A stretch of 64,000 bases of DNA from contig NZ_KE136484.1 in assembly GCF_000407185.1 (NCBI RefSeq), positions 1 to 64,000 of the forward strand. Reading direction: 5' to 3'. The DNA is from Enterococcus malodoratus ATCC 43197 (GTDB taxonomy: Bacteria > Bacillota > Bacilli > Lactobacillales > Enterococcaceae). Shown piece after piece: positions 47,483-55,851 of this stretch (the stretch's first letter is position 1; each line of letters begins with the position of its first letter). The notes below the pieces were generated by a model, which saw nothing but the letters and a program-made list of their open reading frames with translations, did not search any database and was not told where the DNA came from. The translations under genes and the position numbers were made by a program.

Positions 47483-47509
47483 CAAGAACTGATTTAGTTC
47501 TTGTTTTTT
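47483..47509 (+). terminator. Isolated terminator hairpin
   Basis: The stem CAAGAACT / AGTTCTTG is followed by T. With no intact gene before it, it may have served the remnant at 47303. Confidence 0.75.
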
Positions 47510-47955
47510 CATTTTTTGAAAAAATTTGGGAAAATGGTGAAAACAAATTTTTGATAAATTCTGTTAAAGGGTGGGCCTATTCCTTTGGATATACGCCAAA
47601 AGATCGCTTAATTCTGTTCTTTTTTGCGATTTTAAAGAGCTTTTTCCGTTTTTTTTCCTTAAATTAAAAAAAAGTAATTTTAGAATTGTGTATTTTGAAT
47701 GTTTTTAACAAAAATTGCCATTATCATTTTTTTATATTATTATTTGTTAACAACAAAAAAAGATTACAAGTGTTTGGCATTTCTTATAATTAAAAATTGA
47801 ATTAATGTTGAGGAAATAGCACAGAATGAGGTTATTAATCATTGATCCAGCGTTCTTTAATATAATACCAAAACTTGTTTTCGGATGTGTCGTCGGTTAA
47901 AGGGGAAAGAGTAGATAGTTTTAAGCGAAGGCGTTCTTTTGAGAGGGGAATGGTC
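47510..47955 (+). other. A/T-rich gap before the second Mga-like gene
   Basis: No gene is seen. The stretch from about 47635 to 47770 is very A/T-rich, with T- and A-tracts that suggest bent DNA in front of the regulator gene. In-frame codons upstream of 47956 (from 47875) lack a ribosome binding site. No clear promoter was found. Confidence 0.4.
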
Positions 47956-49479
47956 ATGGACTTTCGTGCAGTTTTAGGGACAAGCAACAAACGACGATTA
48001 GCGCTATTAGAACAACTATATTATCGTCGTGATGGTTGGTCGAGCGATCAATTAATGAGCAAACTGAATTGCTCATTACCAATTTTATTGAATGATATCG
48101 AATTGATTAATGAAGGCCATACGAAATTTCAAATTAAGAAGACAAAAGGTCTCTATCGTTTAGTTATTGATAAAAAAGTCAGTCTGGGAAATCTGTATGC
48201 CAATATTTTAACTACCAATCCTGAATTTCAAATCATTGAAGAACTATTGTATGAGGAATGCGAAAACATCACGGCATTGGCTAAAAAGCTGTATCTCAGT
48301 TCATCAAATACGCAACGCTATTTAAAGAAAATCGAAAAGACATTGACTCAAGCAGGGATGGAGTTGTGCTACCGCCCGTTGCGGGTGGAAGGTGACGAGG
48401 GAGAGATTCGCAATTTTTATTTTCGCTTTTATAGCGAACGGCAAAATGCCTTTGAAAGTACCTTGCCTAAATTGCCCGCCAAGCATTATCACATCATTGA
48501 ACGATATGTGCAGGATTTGGTTAAAATCAATCAGATTCATGAAAAATATATCTTTCAAAAACGTTTAGTCTACAATTTTTATATTAGTATTTGGCGAATT
48601 AAAAATGGGCATAAGTATCCTAAACAGGAATTACGAACGGTAGGATTTCGATTGCCGATGGAATTATCTTTTAAGGCATTGAAGCAGGCTGTCAGAGAGG
48701 CGACAGACCTTGTTTTAACGCCGGAAATAGTACGTGATGGTCTATGGTTGATCTTTTCTGATTCTACCGTATTCAGTACGCCCCATCGGGAACTTGCAAT
48801 GAAAGACAATGAAAAATACCAGCAACTATTTACCCGCCATTATGAACTAGTGGAAAAATATAATGAAATGCTGGGTTATCATTTGGATAGACAAAGTAAA
48901 ATCAATTTGGCAACTGTCCTATCAAATGATTTCTACCTTTACAATCCACAAGGGAGTTACGTGTGCTTGTTGCGGCGTAATCGAACTGTTTTTTTGTCCG
49001 AGGTTTCAAAAGTTTATAACTGCGGGCTGGAAAAAGTGAAGGCTTTGGTACAGAGGTTTGTTGATAAATACGAAATGTATCAGGAAGAAGACTTTGTACG
49101 AAACTATACTTACTTATTGATCACGACAGAAGAACAGAGTATGAGATGGTTGGCTAGCCAGGAACCTTTGCTGAAGATTCTGCTGTTATCTGATTTAACA
49201 CCAACAGAAGAAAGCTTTTTAGCAAAGCAAATTTCTGATACGATCTATGGGAATTTAATGATCGTCAATTTTGAAAAATTATCTGGCGGCACTTTCCAAT
49301 TACATAATGAGTTGAGGCATTATGACTGCTTGATTACGACGGGGTCCGCAGAAGGACTGCCGGCGGACTATCCAGTAGTTGTAATCGATCCTTTTCTGAC
49401 AAGACAAAGTACACGTTGGATTCAAGAAATGATCAATGAGCTTGAAAAAAATCGCAACTTTGTTTCTATGGTAGAATAG
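47956..49479 (+). CDS. Mga/AtxA-like transcriptional regulator
   Basis: This 507-residue protein has two N-terminal helix-turn-helix parts (RRDGWSSDQLMSKLNCSLPI and ITALAKKLYLSSSNTQRYLKKI), a long helical regulatory domain (about 160-390), and a C-terminal region (LLKILLLSDLTPTEESFLAK, VVVIDPF) that resembles an EIIB-like fold as in AtxA/Mga. Such regulators link sugar uptake to surface gene expression. The ATG at 47956 has GAGGGG at a good distance. It is separate from the Mga-like gene at 38421 and longer. Confidence 0.8.
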   Translation: MDFRAVLGTSNKRRLALLEQLYYRRDGWSSDQLMSKLNCSLPILLNDIELINEGHTKFQIKKTKGLYRLVIDKKVSLGNLYANILTTNPEFQIIEELLYEECENITALAKKLYLSSSNTQRYLKKIEKTLTQAGMELCYRPLRVEGDEGEIRNFYFRFYSERQNAFESTLPKLPAKHYHIIERYVQDLVKINQIHEKYIFQKRLVYNFYISIWRIKNGHKYPKQELRTVGFRLPMELSFKALKQAVREATDLVLTPEIVRDGLWLIFSDSTVFSTPHRELAMKDNEKYQQLFTRHYELVEKYNEMLGYHLDRQSKINLATVLSNDFYLYNPQGSYVCLLRRNRTVFLSEVSKVYNCGLEKVKALVQRFVDKYEMYQEEDFVRNYTYLLITTEEQSMRWLASQEPLLKILLLSDLTPTEESFLAKQISDTIYGNLMIVNFEKLSGGTFQLHNELRHYDCLITTGSAEGLPADYPVVVIDPFLTRQSTRWIQEMINELEKNRNFVSMVE

Positions 49480-49499
49480 TAGCGAAAGAAGGTTGATGT

Positions 49500-49793
49500 A
49501 TGAATAGCATGGAAAAAATCAATCAATTTCGTGATGAACGAAACTGGCGTCCGTTTCATAACGAAAAAGATCTTGCTTTATCGATTTGTTTGGAATCAGC
49601 AGAGCTGTTAGAACTTTTCCAGTGGAAGGATTCTGAAGAAGCGCGCATGCAAACGGAACGTTTAAAAGAAGAATTGGCCGATGTACTGATCTATTCTTAT
49701 ATGATGGCGGATAATTTGGATTTTGATATTGATGAGATCATTAGTGAAAAATTAAAGAAAAATGCGATTAAATATCCTGTGGAAGAAGTATAA
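49500..49793 (+). CDS. MazG-like nucleotide pyrophosphohydrolase
   Basis: The 97-residue protein is of the short MazG/RS21-C6 type that hydrolyses non-canonical nucleoside triphosphates. It has the metal-binding motif LESAELLELFQW (EExxE-type) and EELADVLIYSYMMAD. AAGG precedes the ATG. It follows the Mga-like gene by 20 bases and may be co-transcribed with it. Confidence 0.88.
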   Translation: MNSMEKINQFRDERNWRPFHNEKDLALSICLESAELLELFQWKDSEEARMQTERLKEELADVLIYSYMMADNLDFDIDEIISEKLKKNAIKYPVEEV

Positions 49794-49816
49794 AAATTTC
49801 AGTAGTAGTTAAATGT

Positions 49817-49860
49817 CCCTTTCTAGAGTAGATGATTTTGCTCTAGAAAGGGATGTTTTT
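49817..49860. terminator. Bidirectional terminator between the MazG-like and VOC genes
   Basis: The stem CCCTTTCTAGAG / CTCTAGAAAGGG is followed by ATGTTTTT. Confidence 0.82.
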
Positions 49861-49864
49861 GCTA

Positions 49865-50254
49865 TTATTCATGCAATTCTAGCGGAAGACCATCCGGATC
49901 AAAGAAAAAAGTCATCCTCTCGCCTGTGAAATCATCGGTTCTCAAAGGCTCGCAGTCGATTCCGTGGCTGTTTAAATAAGCGATGGTGGCTTCGATATCC
50001 TCTGTTTTAAATGCCAAGTGGCGCAAACCGGCTGCTTCAGGAAAACTGGGACGCTTTGGCGGATTTTGTACAGCAAAGATTTCTAGTTCCGCATCGTTTA
50101 ACTGTAAATCTAGTTTGTAGTCTTGACGTTCCGGACGGAAATTTTCGCGAATGATCGGCAAACCGAGTACAGTAACATAGAAGTGCTTCGCTTTTTGATA
50201 GTCAGAAACAATGATTGCGACATGATGGATCGCTGAAAAATCTGGTTTAGACAT
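49865..50254 (-). CDS. VOC family protein (glyoxalase/dioxygenase fold)
   Basis: The 129-residue protein has two beta-alpha-beta-beta-beta units: IHHVAIIVSDYQKAKHFYVTVLGLPI and GLRHLAFKTEDIEATIAYLNSHGI, ending in FFDPDGLPLELHE. The His and Glu ligands are in place for metal-dependent lyase or dioxygenase activity; it resembles GloA2-type glyoxalases. I start at the ATG at 50254 after GAGAGGATG; upstream codons lack a ribosome binding site. Confidence 0.85.
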   Translation of the reverse strand: MSKPDFSAIHHVAIIVSDYQKAKHFYVTVLGLPIIRENFRPERQDYKLDLQLNDAELEIFAVQNPPKRPSFPEAAGLRHLAFKTEDIEATIAYLNSHGIDCEPLRTDDFTGERMTFFFDPDGLPLELHE

Positions 50255-50383
50255 AAAAACATCCTCTCTATTTTCTCTAAGTATAAAGGATGTTTGAAAA
50301 TTTTCTAACACAAAGAAGTGATCCAGCAAAATAATCCGTGTTTGTTTTCTCCGTATACGCTAGTTGAATTAAAAAAAGTATGT

Positions 50384-50389
50384 TATACT
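50384..50389 (+). promoter_or_regulatory. -10 box of the thiamine operon
   Basis: TATACT lies 14 bases before the riboswitch. A TAGTTG -35 candidate at 17-base spacing is weak. Confidence 0.5.
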
Positions 50390-50402
50390 CCAAGCAATTG
50401 AA

Positions 50403-50484
50403 GAGAAACATTTGGGGTGCTGTTTAGCTGAGATTATACCCATTGAACCTGATGCAGTTAAGACTGTCGCAGGGAAATGTAGCT
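50403..50484 (+). promoter_or_regulatory. TPP riboswitch (THI box)
   Basis: The conserved core is present: GGGGTGC, GCTGAGATTATACCC, ATTGAACCTGATGCAGTTA and the closing CGCAGGGAAATG. Binding of thiamine pyrophosphate should favour the terminator that follows, shutting off the thi operon. Confidence 0.95.
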
Positions 50485-50499
50485 AGTTAACTAATCGTA

Positions 50500-50528
50500 C
50501 CCGACCAGTTTATTTTGGTTGGGTTTTT
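50500..50528 (+). terminator. TPP riboswitch expression-platform terminator
   Basis: The stem CCCGACCA / TGGTTGGG (one G-U) is followed by T, 16 bases after the riboswitch core. From here to the first gene (50529-50703) I see no further element. Confidence 0.85.
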
Positions 50529-50703
50529 CTGTCTTTTCAGACACTCTTTTTTGCCGATTTCATTTTAATCAGGTTATGGCGAAGTGATTTATTTTTGCAG
50601 CATGGATTAGTGAAAAGGTATGCGGATAAAGATCATTCAAATTTACGTTAACTAATTTTGGATGTCTGTTGCGCATTTCTCTAATAAAGGGAGGATATTT
50701 GTC

Positions 50704-51225
50704 GTGGAGAAAAATAAAATCCACAAATTAACATTACTGGCTTTAATGATTGCGTTGGATGTTGTTCTGTCACCACTAATGCGAATCGAAGGGATGGCAC
50801 CGATGTCCAGTGTCATGAATATTATCGCTGGAGTATTGTTGGGGCCAATCTATGGAACTGCGATGGCATTCGTTTGTGCTTTGATTCGGATGACGATGTT
50901 AGGCATTCCGCCGTTAGCTTTAACCGGTGCAGTATTTGGGGCATTTTTTGCGGGCCTATTTTATCGTTTGGGAAAAAGGCTGGTCTGGTCGATGATAGGT
51001 GAAATTGTGGGCACAGGAATTATCGGCTCACTGCTGTCGTATCCTGTGATGGTCTGGTTCACCGGGAGTCAAAGTGATTTGTATTGGTTGATTTACACCC
51101 CAAGATTTATCGGTGCGGCTTTGATCGGTTCGGCAATTGCCTTTGTTGTGTTGGTGAAGCTGCAGGAGACGACGATTTTTAAACGTTGGCAGCGCTTATT
51201 TTTGAGTGAGAGGATGTTTGGATGA
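50704..51225 (+). CDS. thiW: ThiW, substrate-binding (S) component of an ECF thiazole transporter
   Basis: The 173-residue protein has five or six membrane segments and the S-component pattern LTLLALMIALDVVLSPLMRIEGMAPMS followed by NIIAGVLLGPIYG. ThiW proteins are assigned to uptake of the thiazole precursor of thiamine and sit with thiM, as here. The start is GTG at 50704, 9 bases after GGGAGG. The shared ECF energizing module is not in this window. The stop overlaps the thiM ATG. Confidence 0.85.
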   Translation: MEKNKIHKLTLLALMIALDVVLSPLMRIEGMAPMSSVMNIIAGVLLGPIYGTAMAFVCALIRMTMLGIPPLALTGAVFGAFFAGLFYRLGKRLVWSMIGEIVGTGIIGSLLSYPVMVWFTGSQSDLYWLIYTPRFIGAALIGSAIAFVVLVKLQETTIFKRWQRLFLSERMFG

Positions 51226-52040
51226 TCAAAACGAATTTTTCAAAAGTATTTCCGTTAGAGAATGCGCCATTGGTTCATTGTATAACGAATGAGGTGACTT
51301 GCGAAACACTGGCGAATGCCCTGCTGTATGTTGGCGCAAAGCCGATCATGGCCTCAGATACAAGAGAGTTCAAAGAGTTGTTTCAGCAGACAGATAGTTT
51401 GCTGTTGAATCTTGGTCATTTGTCGGAAGAACGGCAAAAAAGTTTGGTAGCCGCTAGTAAACTAGCCAAAAAACTACAAAAGCCTACAGTTATTGATCTC
51501 GTTGGATACGGTGTTAGCCAGGTACGCGATCAGGTTGGGCGCTGGCTGGTCGCAGAACGACCAACTGTGGTGAAGGGAAATATTTCTGAGTTGCGGAATT
51601 TTTGCGGATTGCCGAGCTATGCTCGAGGAGTAGACGGCAGTGTATTAGATCAAAGTGAGACAGCTATAGAAGAGCTATCGGAAGCAATGCAGAAATTAAC
51701 AACGACCTATCCAAATACGATTTTTTTAGCCACTGGCAGTCAAGATATTATCGTTGATCAAAAGCGTATTTGGTGTTTGAAGAACGGGGTGCCCGCATTA
51801 GATCGTTTTACTGGAACAGGCGATATCGTTGGAGCATTGATCGCGGCTCTGTTAGGGAGTGGAGTGAGTGCGGCAGATGCAGCTGTTACGGCGGTCAGCT
51901 ATTTTAATCTTTGCGGAGAGCAAGCAGGAGACCTGATTGGCTTGGCCGCATTCCGTCAGGAAACGTTGAACCAACTGTCGATTCTGATGGAAAAAAATTG
52001 GTGGACTGCGTTGAAGGGATGGGAAAAACAATGGACTTAA
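51222..52040 (+). CDS. thiM: Hydroxyethylthiazole kinase
   Basis: ThiM phosphorylates salvaged hydroxyethylthiazole. The 272-residue protein has [27 protein letters not shown], the block [13 protein letters not shown] and the ATP-site motif [15 protein letters not shown] with the catalytic cysteine-region FNLCGE downstream. It overlaps thiW (4 bases) and thiE (10 bases). Confidence 0.95.
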   Translation: MIKTNFSKVFPLENAPLVHCITNEVTCETLANALLYVGAKPIMASDTREFKELFQQTDSLLLNLGHLSEERQKSLVAASKLAKKLQKPTVIDLVGYGVSQVRDQVGRWLVAERPTVVKGNISELRNFCGLPSYARGVDGSVLDQSETAIEELSEAMQKLTTTYPNTIFLATGSQDIIVDQKRIWCLKNGVPALDRFTGTGDIVGALIAALLGSGVSAADAAVTAVSYFNLCGEQAGDLIGLAAFRQETLNQLSILMEKNWWTALKGWEKQWT

Positions 52041-52660
52041 CGTTATATCTTGTGACTGGACGCTATGATTTTAACGAGGCAGAATTTTTATCGGTGATTG
52101 ATGCGGCTTGTAAAAATGGTGTGACACTTGTTCAATTACGAGAAAAAGAATTAGTGACAGGAAAATTTTATGATTTGGCTTTACAGGTAAAAGCAATCAC
52201 GGATCGGTATCATATACCATTGATCATCAATGACCGAGTGGATATTTGTTTGGCAGTTGATGCGGCAGGTGTCCATATCGGAGATGATGAACTGCCGGTA
52301 GAGATCGTCCGAGCTATGATCGGCCCAGAAAAAATATTGGGCGTTTCAGCAAAGACCGTGGAACGAGGATTGGAAGCCGAAGAAGCGGGTGCAGATTATT
52401 TGGGTATCGGAGCAATTTTTCCAACGAAAACCAAGGATACTGCATTGACTTCGATTGAAACCTTGAAAGCTATCAATGAGGCTGTAAGGATTCCAAGTGT
52501 TGCGATCGGCGGGATTAAAGAAGACAATTTGATCGATTTTTGCGGAACGGGCATCGCAGGTGTTTCGATCGTTAGTGAGATCATGCGGGCGAAGGATGTC
52601 GGGGAAAAGGTTCGCCATTTAAAACAAAAAATCGAAGAAGTATTGGAGGAACAAAAATGA
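52031..52660 (+). CDS. thiE: Thiamine-phosphate synthase
   Basis: ThiE joins HMP pyrophosphate and thiazole phosphate to thiamine phosphate. The 209-residue TIM-barrel protein has [45 protein letters not shown] and GVSAKTVE / [14 protein letters not shown] take the ATG at 52031 inside the end of thiM (AAGGGATGGG upstream); a longer in-frame extension to 51911 would lie wholly within thiM and is not real. Confidence 0.95.
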   Translation: MDLTLYLVTGRYDFNEAEFLSVIDAACKNGVTLVQLREKELVTGKFYDLALQVKAITDRYHIPLIINDRVDICLAVDAAGVHIGDDELPVEIVRAMIGPEKILGVSAKTVERGLEAEEAGADYLGIGAIFPTKTKDTALTSIETLKAINEAVRIPSVAIGGIKEDNLIDFCGTGIAGVSIVSEIMRAKDVGEKVRHLKQKIEEVLEEQK

Positions 52661-53475
52661 TCAATGCAACACCTCAAGTCGTAACGATCGCCGGCTCTGA
52701 TTCCGGTGGCGGAGCAGGAATCCAAGCAGATTTAAAAACCTTCCAAGCTCGAAAAGCTTTTGGCATGAGTATTATCGTGGCACTGACGTCGCAAAATACC
52801 TATGGTGTGCAAGATAGCATGGCGATTCCAAGTGCCTTTATTGAAGAACAGCTTGATTCATTAGCAGCGGATTTTGCGATTGGAGCTGCAAAGACTGGGA
52901 TGCTGGCAGACGTGGAACGGGTAGAAACAGTGGTTAAGAAGCTAAAAGAAGTCGACTTTGGCCCGTTAGTTGTTGACCCAGTAATGGTGGCAAAGGGCGG
53001 CCATCACTTGCTGCAAAGTGATGCCGTGAAAACCATCAATGAACAATTGTTGCCGTTAGCCACGATCGTTACACCTAATTTGCCAGAGGCAGAAGTGATC
53101 ATTGGACAGCGGATCGTTACAGACCAGGAAATGATTGATGCAGCCAAAAAATTACAAGACTTAGGAACAAAAAATGTCGTCGTTAAAGGCGGACATAGCC
53201 AAAACGAAGAGGCAGCGGACTTTGTCTTATTGGCATCGGGAGAAAGTTTTTGGATGAGTGCTCCAAGAGTTGTTACAACTAATACACATGGAACGGGGGA
53301 TACTTTTTCGGCGTGCATAGCGGCTGAATTAGCCAAAGGGGTGGAATTAAAAGAGGCGATCATTATTGGAAAGAAATTTATCCAAGCAGCGATCAGTCAA
53401 CCAATTTTCGTCGGTCATGGACATGGACCAACTAATCATTGGGCAAAAATGACAGATGATATCGTGATCAAATAA
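52657..53475 (+). CDS. thiD: Hydroxymethylpyrimidine / phosphomethylpyrimidine kinase
   Basis: ThiD phosphorylates HMP twice. The 272-residue protein has [33 protein letters not shown] and the ATP-site [20 protein letters not shown]. Its ATG overlaps the thiE stop. The set thiW-thiM-thiE-thiD provides salvage only; the de novo genes thiC and thiG are not here. Confidence 0.95.
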   Translation: MINATPQVVTIAGSDSGGGAGIQADLKTFQARKAFGMSIIVALTSQNTYGVQDSMAIPSAFIEEQLDSLAADFAIGAAKTGMLADVERVETVVKKLKEVDFGPLVVDPVMVAKGGHHLLQSDAVKTINEQLLPLATIVTPNLPEAEVIIGQRIVTDQEMIDAAKKLQDLGTKNVVVKGGHSQNEEAADFVLLASGESFWMSAPRVVTTNTHGTGDTFSACIAAELAKGVELKEAIIIGKKFIQAAISQPIFVGHGHGPTNHWAKMTDDIVIK

Positions 53476-53562
53476 AAAAGAAGTTGGGCATGTAAAGCGA
53501 GTGCGAATAGTTAGATCAAAAATCTAACTATTCGCACTTCAATGTCTCAACTTCTTTTTAGT
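53475..53562. terminator. Long bidirectional terminator between thiD and the HxlR gene
   Basis: A near-perfect hairpin of about 85 bases has the outer stem AAAAAGAAGTTG / CAACTTCTTTTT and the inner stem AGTGCGAATAGTTAGAT / ATCTAACTATTCGCACT. It overlaps the last codon of the HxlR gene. Such a long palindrome may also be a repeat element shared by other loci. Confidence 0.85.
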
Positions 53563-53911
53563 TTGCTTTCAAACAAATATCTTGTCCCTGTTCTTGTAAG
53601 TGGGAGACATGCTGCTCGCCCCAACTGCATAGACTATCTAAAATATCTGAAAGACTGCGGCCGTAGTCGCTTAATGAATATTCGACTTTCGGTGGGACTT
53701 GCTGATAGACTTTGCGATCAATGATATTGTCGTCTTCTAATTCCCGCAGCTGTTGTGTCAGCATTTTTTGGCTGATCCCTGTAATTCCGCGTTTCAAATC
53801 ACTGGGACGCATTGGTCCATGACGAAGGTTACAAAGAATAATGGGTTTCCATTTTCCGCCGATAACATCCATTGTTGCTTCGACACCAATCATATATGCA
53901 CGATTCTCCAA
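53558..53911 (-). CDS. HxlR family transcriptional regulator
   Basis: The 117-residue protein has the HxlR signature GVEATMDVIGGKWKPIILCNL and the recognition helix SQKMLTQQLRELEDDNIIDRK. HxlR proteins sense electrophiles or oxidants, often through the N-terminal cysteine; here the cysteine is in LCNL (about residue 27). The start is a TTG after AGGAGG. It is divergent from an MFS pump and should control it. Confidence 0.9.
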   Translation of the reverse strand: MENRAYMIGVEATMDVIGGKWKPIILCNLRHGPMRPSDLKRGITGISQKMLTQQLRELEDDNIIDRKVYQQVPPKVEYSLSDYGRSLSDILDSLCSWGEQHVSHLQEQGQDICLKAN

Positions 53912-53959
53912 AAAAAATTCCTCCTAAAAACATTGATATGATCCAAAAGTTACTAAAAG

Positions 53960-54015
53960 GTACCTATAGTACAAAAAAGTGGGTACTTATCAAAAGGTCA
54001 TCAACAGTATATAGT
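53960..54015. promoter_or_regulatory. Overlapping divergent promoters and GTAC operator cluster
   Basis: Plus strand: TTATCA (53987-53992), 17 bases, TATAGT (54010-54015) for the pump. Minus strand: TTGATA (53993-53988), 16 bases, TACTAT (53971-53966) for the regulator. The two -35 boxes lie on the same bases. Three GTAC motifs at 53960, 53969 and 53983 are candidate HxlR contacts. Confidence 0.6.
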
Positions 54016-54056
54016 ATCTTCTCGTAGGTTACAAATACTTTTTTTGGAGGAACAAC

Positions 54057-55265
54057 ATGGAAAAGAAAATATCACCAAACTTAACTTTACTGGCTCTCGC
54101 AATCAACGCCTTTGCGATTGGGTCGACTGAATTTATCAGCGTTGGACTTTTACCGATGATCGTCAAAAGCTTCAACGTTACATTGGCTCAAGCGGGCTTG
54201 ACTGTTTCTTTATATGCGTTAGGAGTTACGATCGGCGCGCCATTGCTGACTGTTTTAACAGGAAAATGGAATCGTCGAAATTTGATGCTTGGTATCATGG
54301 CATTGTTCATTGGTGGAAATTTGCTGGCAGCTTTTGCGCCAACCTTTATGATTTTATTGCTGGGTCGTATTTTAGCAGCGTTGGCTCATGGAATCTTTAT
54401 GTCGGTATCAACGGTTATCGCAGCTGATGTCGTAGAACCTTCACGACGTGCAAGTGCGATCGCCATCATGTTTACTGGTTTAACTGTAGCGACAGTAACG
54501 GGTGTGCCGCTGGGAACATTTATTGGTCAGCAAACATCTTGGAACATGTCCTTCATTTTTATCGCTGTCGTTGGATTACTAGGTCTGATTGCCAGCAGTT
54601 TCTTGGTTCCTCGTCATTTGCCAATTCCTGGTAAGGTTGACTTGAAGGGTTTTGCTCGGATATTTACCAATAAGCCATTAGTGATGTCTTTCTTGATCAC
54701 TGCTTTTGGGTATGGCGGAACATTCGCGGCTTACACTTATCTATCCCCGATTTTAGAGGGCTTTGGTTTTTCAGCCAGCGCAGTTGTGATTATTTTGATC
54801 GTTTACGGTGTGATGGTGGCCATTGGTAATACTGTTGGAGGGCATTTCGCTAATGAAAAACCATTGGCTTCGTTGATTAAAATGTTTGGTCTATTGATGG
54901 CAGCGCTCGTGTTCTTATTTGCGACGATTCTGATTGGAAATACTATTTTGGGATTGATAGCGGCAATGCTCTTAGGGTTGTTCGCCTTCATGAATGTACC
55001 TGGGCTGCAATTGTATGTCGTACAATTGGCGGAAAAATATGTGCCGCAAGATATTACGTTGGCCTCTGCACTTAATATTGCAGCATTTAATATTGGTATT
55101 ACTTTAGGATCAACTGTTGGCGCACAAGTAACTGGAAAAATGGGGATTGCCTACACACCAATTTTTGGTGCAGTAATCGTTTTATTGGCGATCGTCTTAG
55201 TCATGCAAGTGAAGAAAAGTGAAGCAACTATTTCATTGAATGATGTTGCTGAATGTGAAAAATAG
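54057..55265 (+). CDS. MFS transporter (AraJ/YdhP-type efflux)
   Basis: The 402-residue protein has 12 membrane segments. The start FAIGSTEFISVGLLPMI and the second-loop motif GAPLLTVLTGKWNRRNLML, with GVPLGTFIGQQTSW later, fit the drug/sugar-efflux DHA1 group. GGAGG precedes the ATG. It is paired with the HxlR regulator, suggesting induction by a toxic compound; substrate unknown. Confidence 0.88.
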   Translation: MEKKISPNLTLLALAINAFAIGSTEFISVGLLPMIVKSFNVTLAQAGLTVSLYALGVTIGAPLLTVLTGKWNRRNLMLGIMALFIGGNLLAAFAPTFMILLLGRILAALAHGIFMSVSTVIAADVVEPSRRASAIAIMFTGLTVATVTGVPLGTFIGQQTSWNMSFIFIAVVGLLGLIASSFLVPRHLPIPGKVDLKGFARIFTNKPLVMSFLITAFGYGGTFAAYTYLSPILEGFGFSASAVVIILIVYGVMVAIGNTVGGHFANEKPLASLIKMFGLLMAALVFLFATILIGNTILGLIAAMLLGLFAFMNVPGLQLYVVQLAEKYVPQDITLASALNIAAFNIGITLGSTVGAQVTGKMGIAYTPIFGAVIVLLAIVLVMQVKKSEATISLNDVAECEK

Positions 55266-55281
55266 AAAAATTTAGACAAGC

Positions 55282-55315
55282 AAAAGCCGTGACCACAAAA
55301 ATCACGGCTTTTTAC
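55282..55315. terminator. Bidirectional terminator between the MFS and XRE genes
   Basis: The stem AAAAGCCGTGA / TCACGGCTTTT is followed by T. It lies two bases beyond the second, more distal stop codon of the XRE reading frame. Confidence 0.88.
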
Positions 55316-55316
55316 T

Positions 55317-55757
55317 TTATTTATACGTCTTGGCAAGGATATCTTTAAAAACTAGAAAAGCATCTTGATCGTTGTATCCATAGTCTTTTTTTTAACGCAG
55401 CAGCATGTCGGTTATTTTTGGGACATAATCATCGATACGCACCACTTTTTGATAAGTTGCTAAAACCGGATATTTTTCTGACCAGACCGAGGTCCAATCG
55501 ATTTCCTGCTGTTTTTCTTCACTAGTCTTCGCGATAACTTCCTTTATATCGTTTAGGTCGGGATCAAATTCGATCAGATCATCTAAAGATATTTTGTACA
55601 GGGCCGCCAACCTTTTTGACTGGTTGATATCGGGCAGTGTTTCGTCGAGTTCCCATTTTGAAATAGTCTGTCTGCTTACACCAAGTTTTTCCGCCACATC
55701 TTCTTGCGATAGGCCTTGTTTCTTTCGAGCATTGAAAAAGTTAGTTCCTAATGACAT
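55317..55757 (-). pseudogene. XRE-type regulator, reading frame cut by an in-frame TAA
   Basis: The ATG at 55757 (GGAGG 8 bases upstream) opens a 121-codon frame with a clear Cro/C1-type helix-turn-helix (SQEDVAEKLGVSRQTISKWE) and the body LYKISLDDLIEFDPDLND. It ends at TAA 55394-55392 after MLLR. The same frame then continues as KKDYGYNDQDAFLVFKDILA to a stop at 55317, two bases from the terminator. The natural gene end is therefore probably 55317 (146 residues), and the TAA is a nonsense change. The DNA-binding domain remains intact, so the shortened protein might still bind DNA. Confidence 0.65.
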
Positions 55758-55851
55758 TCTCGCTACCTCCAAACTTACTATAGTTTCAGTTTTCAGGATG
55801 GGCTGTGAAAACCAGCGACGAAGCTATGAATTTTTGCCCTTTTTCTTAACA

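Noticed and set aside
51911-52030. 40-codon N-terminal extension of thiE
   Set aside because: It lies inside thiM in another frame. ThiE homologues start at the ATG at 52031.
21896-55757. Stop-codon reassignment as an explanation for the three in-frame stops
   Set aside because: The three stops are TGA, TAA and TAA, and all other genes use both codons as normal stops. Nonsense mutations or sequencing errors are simpler.
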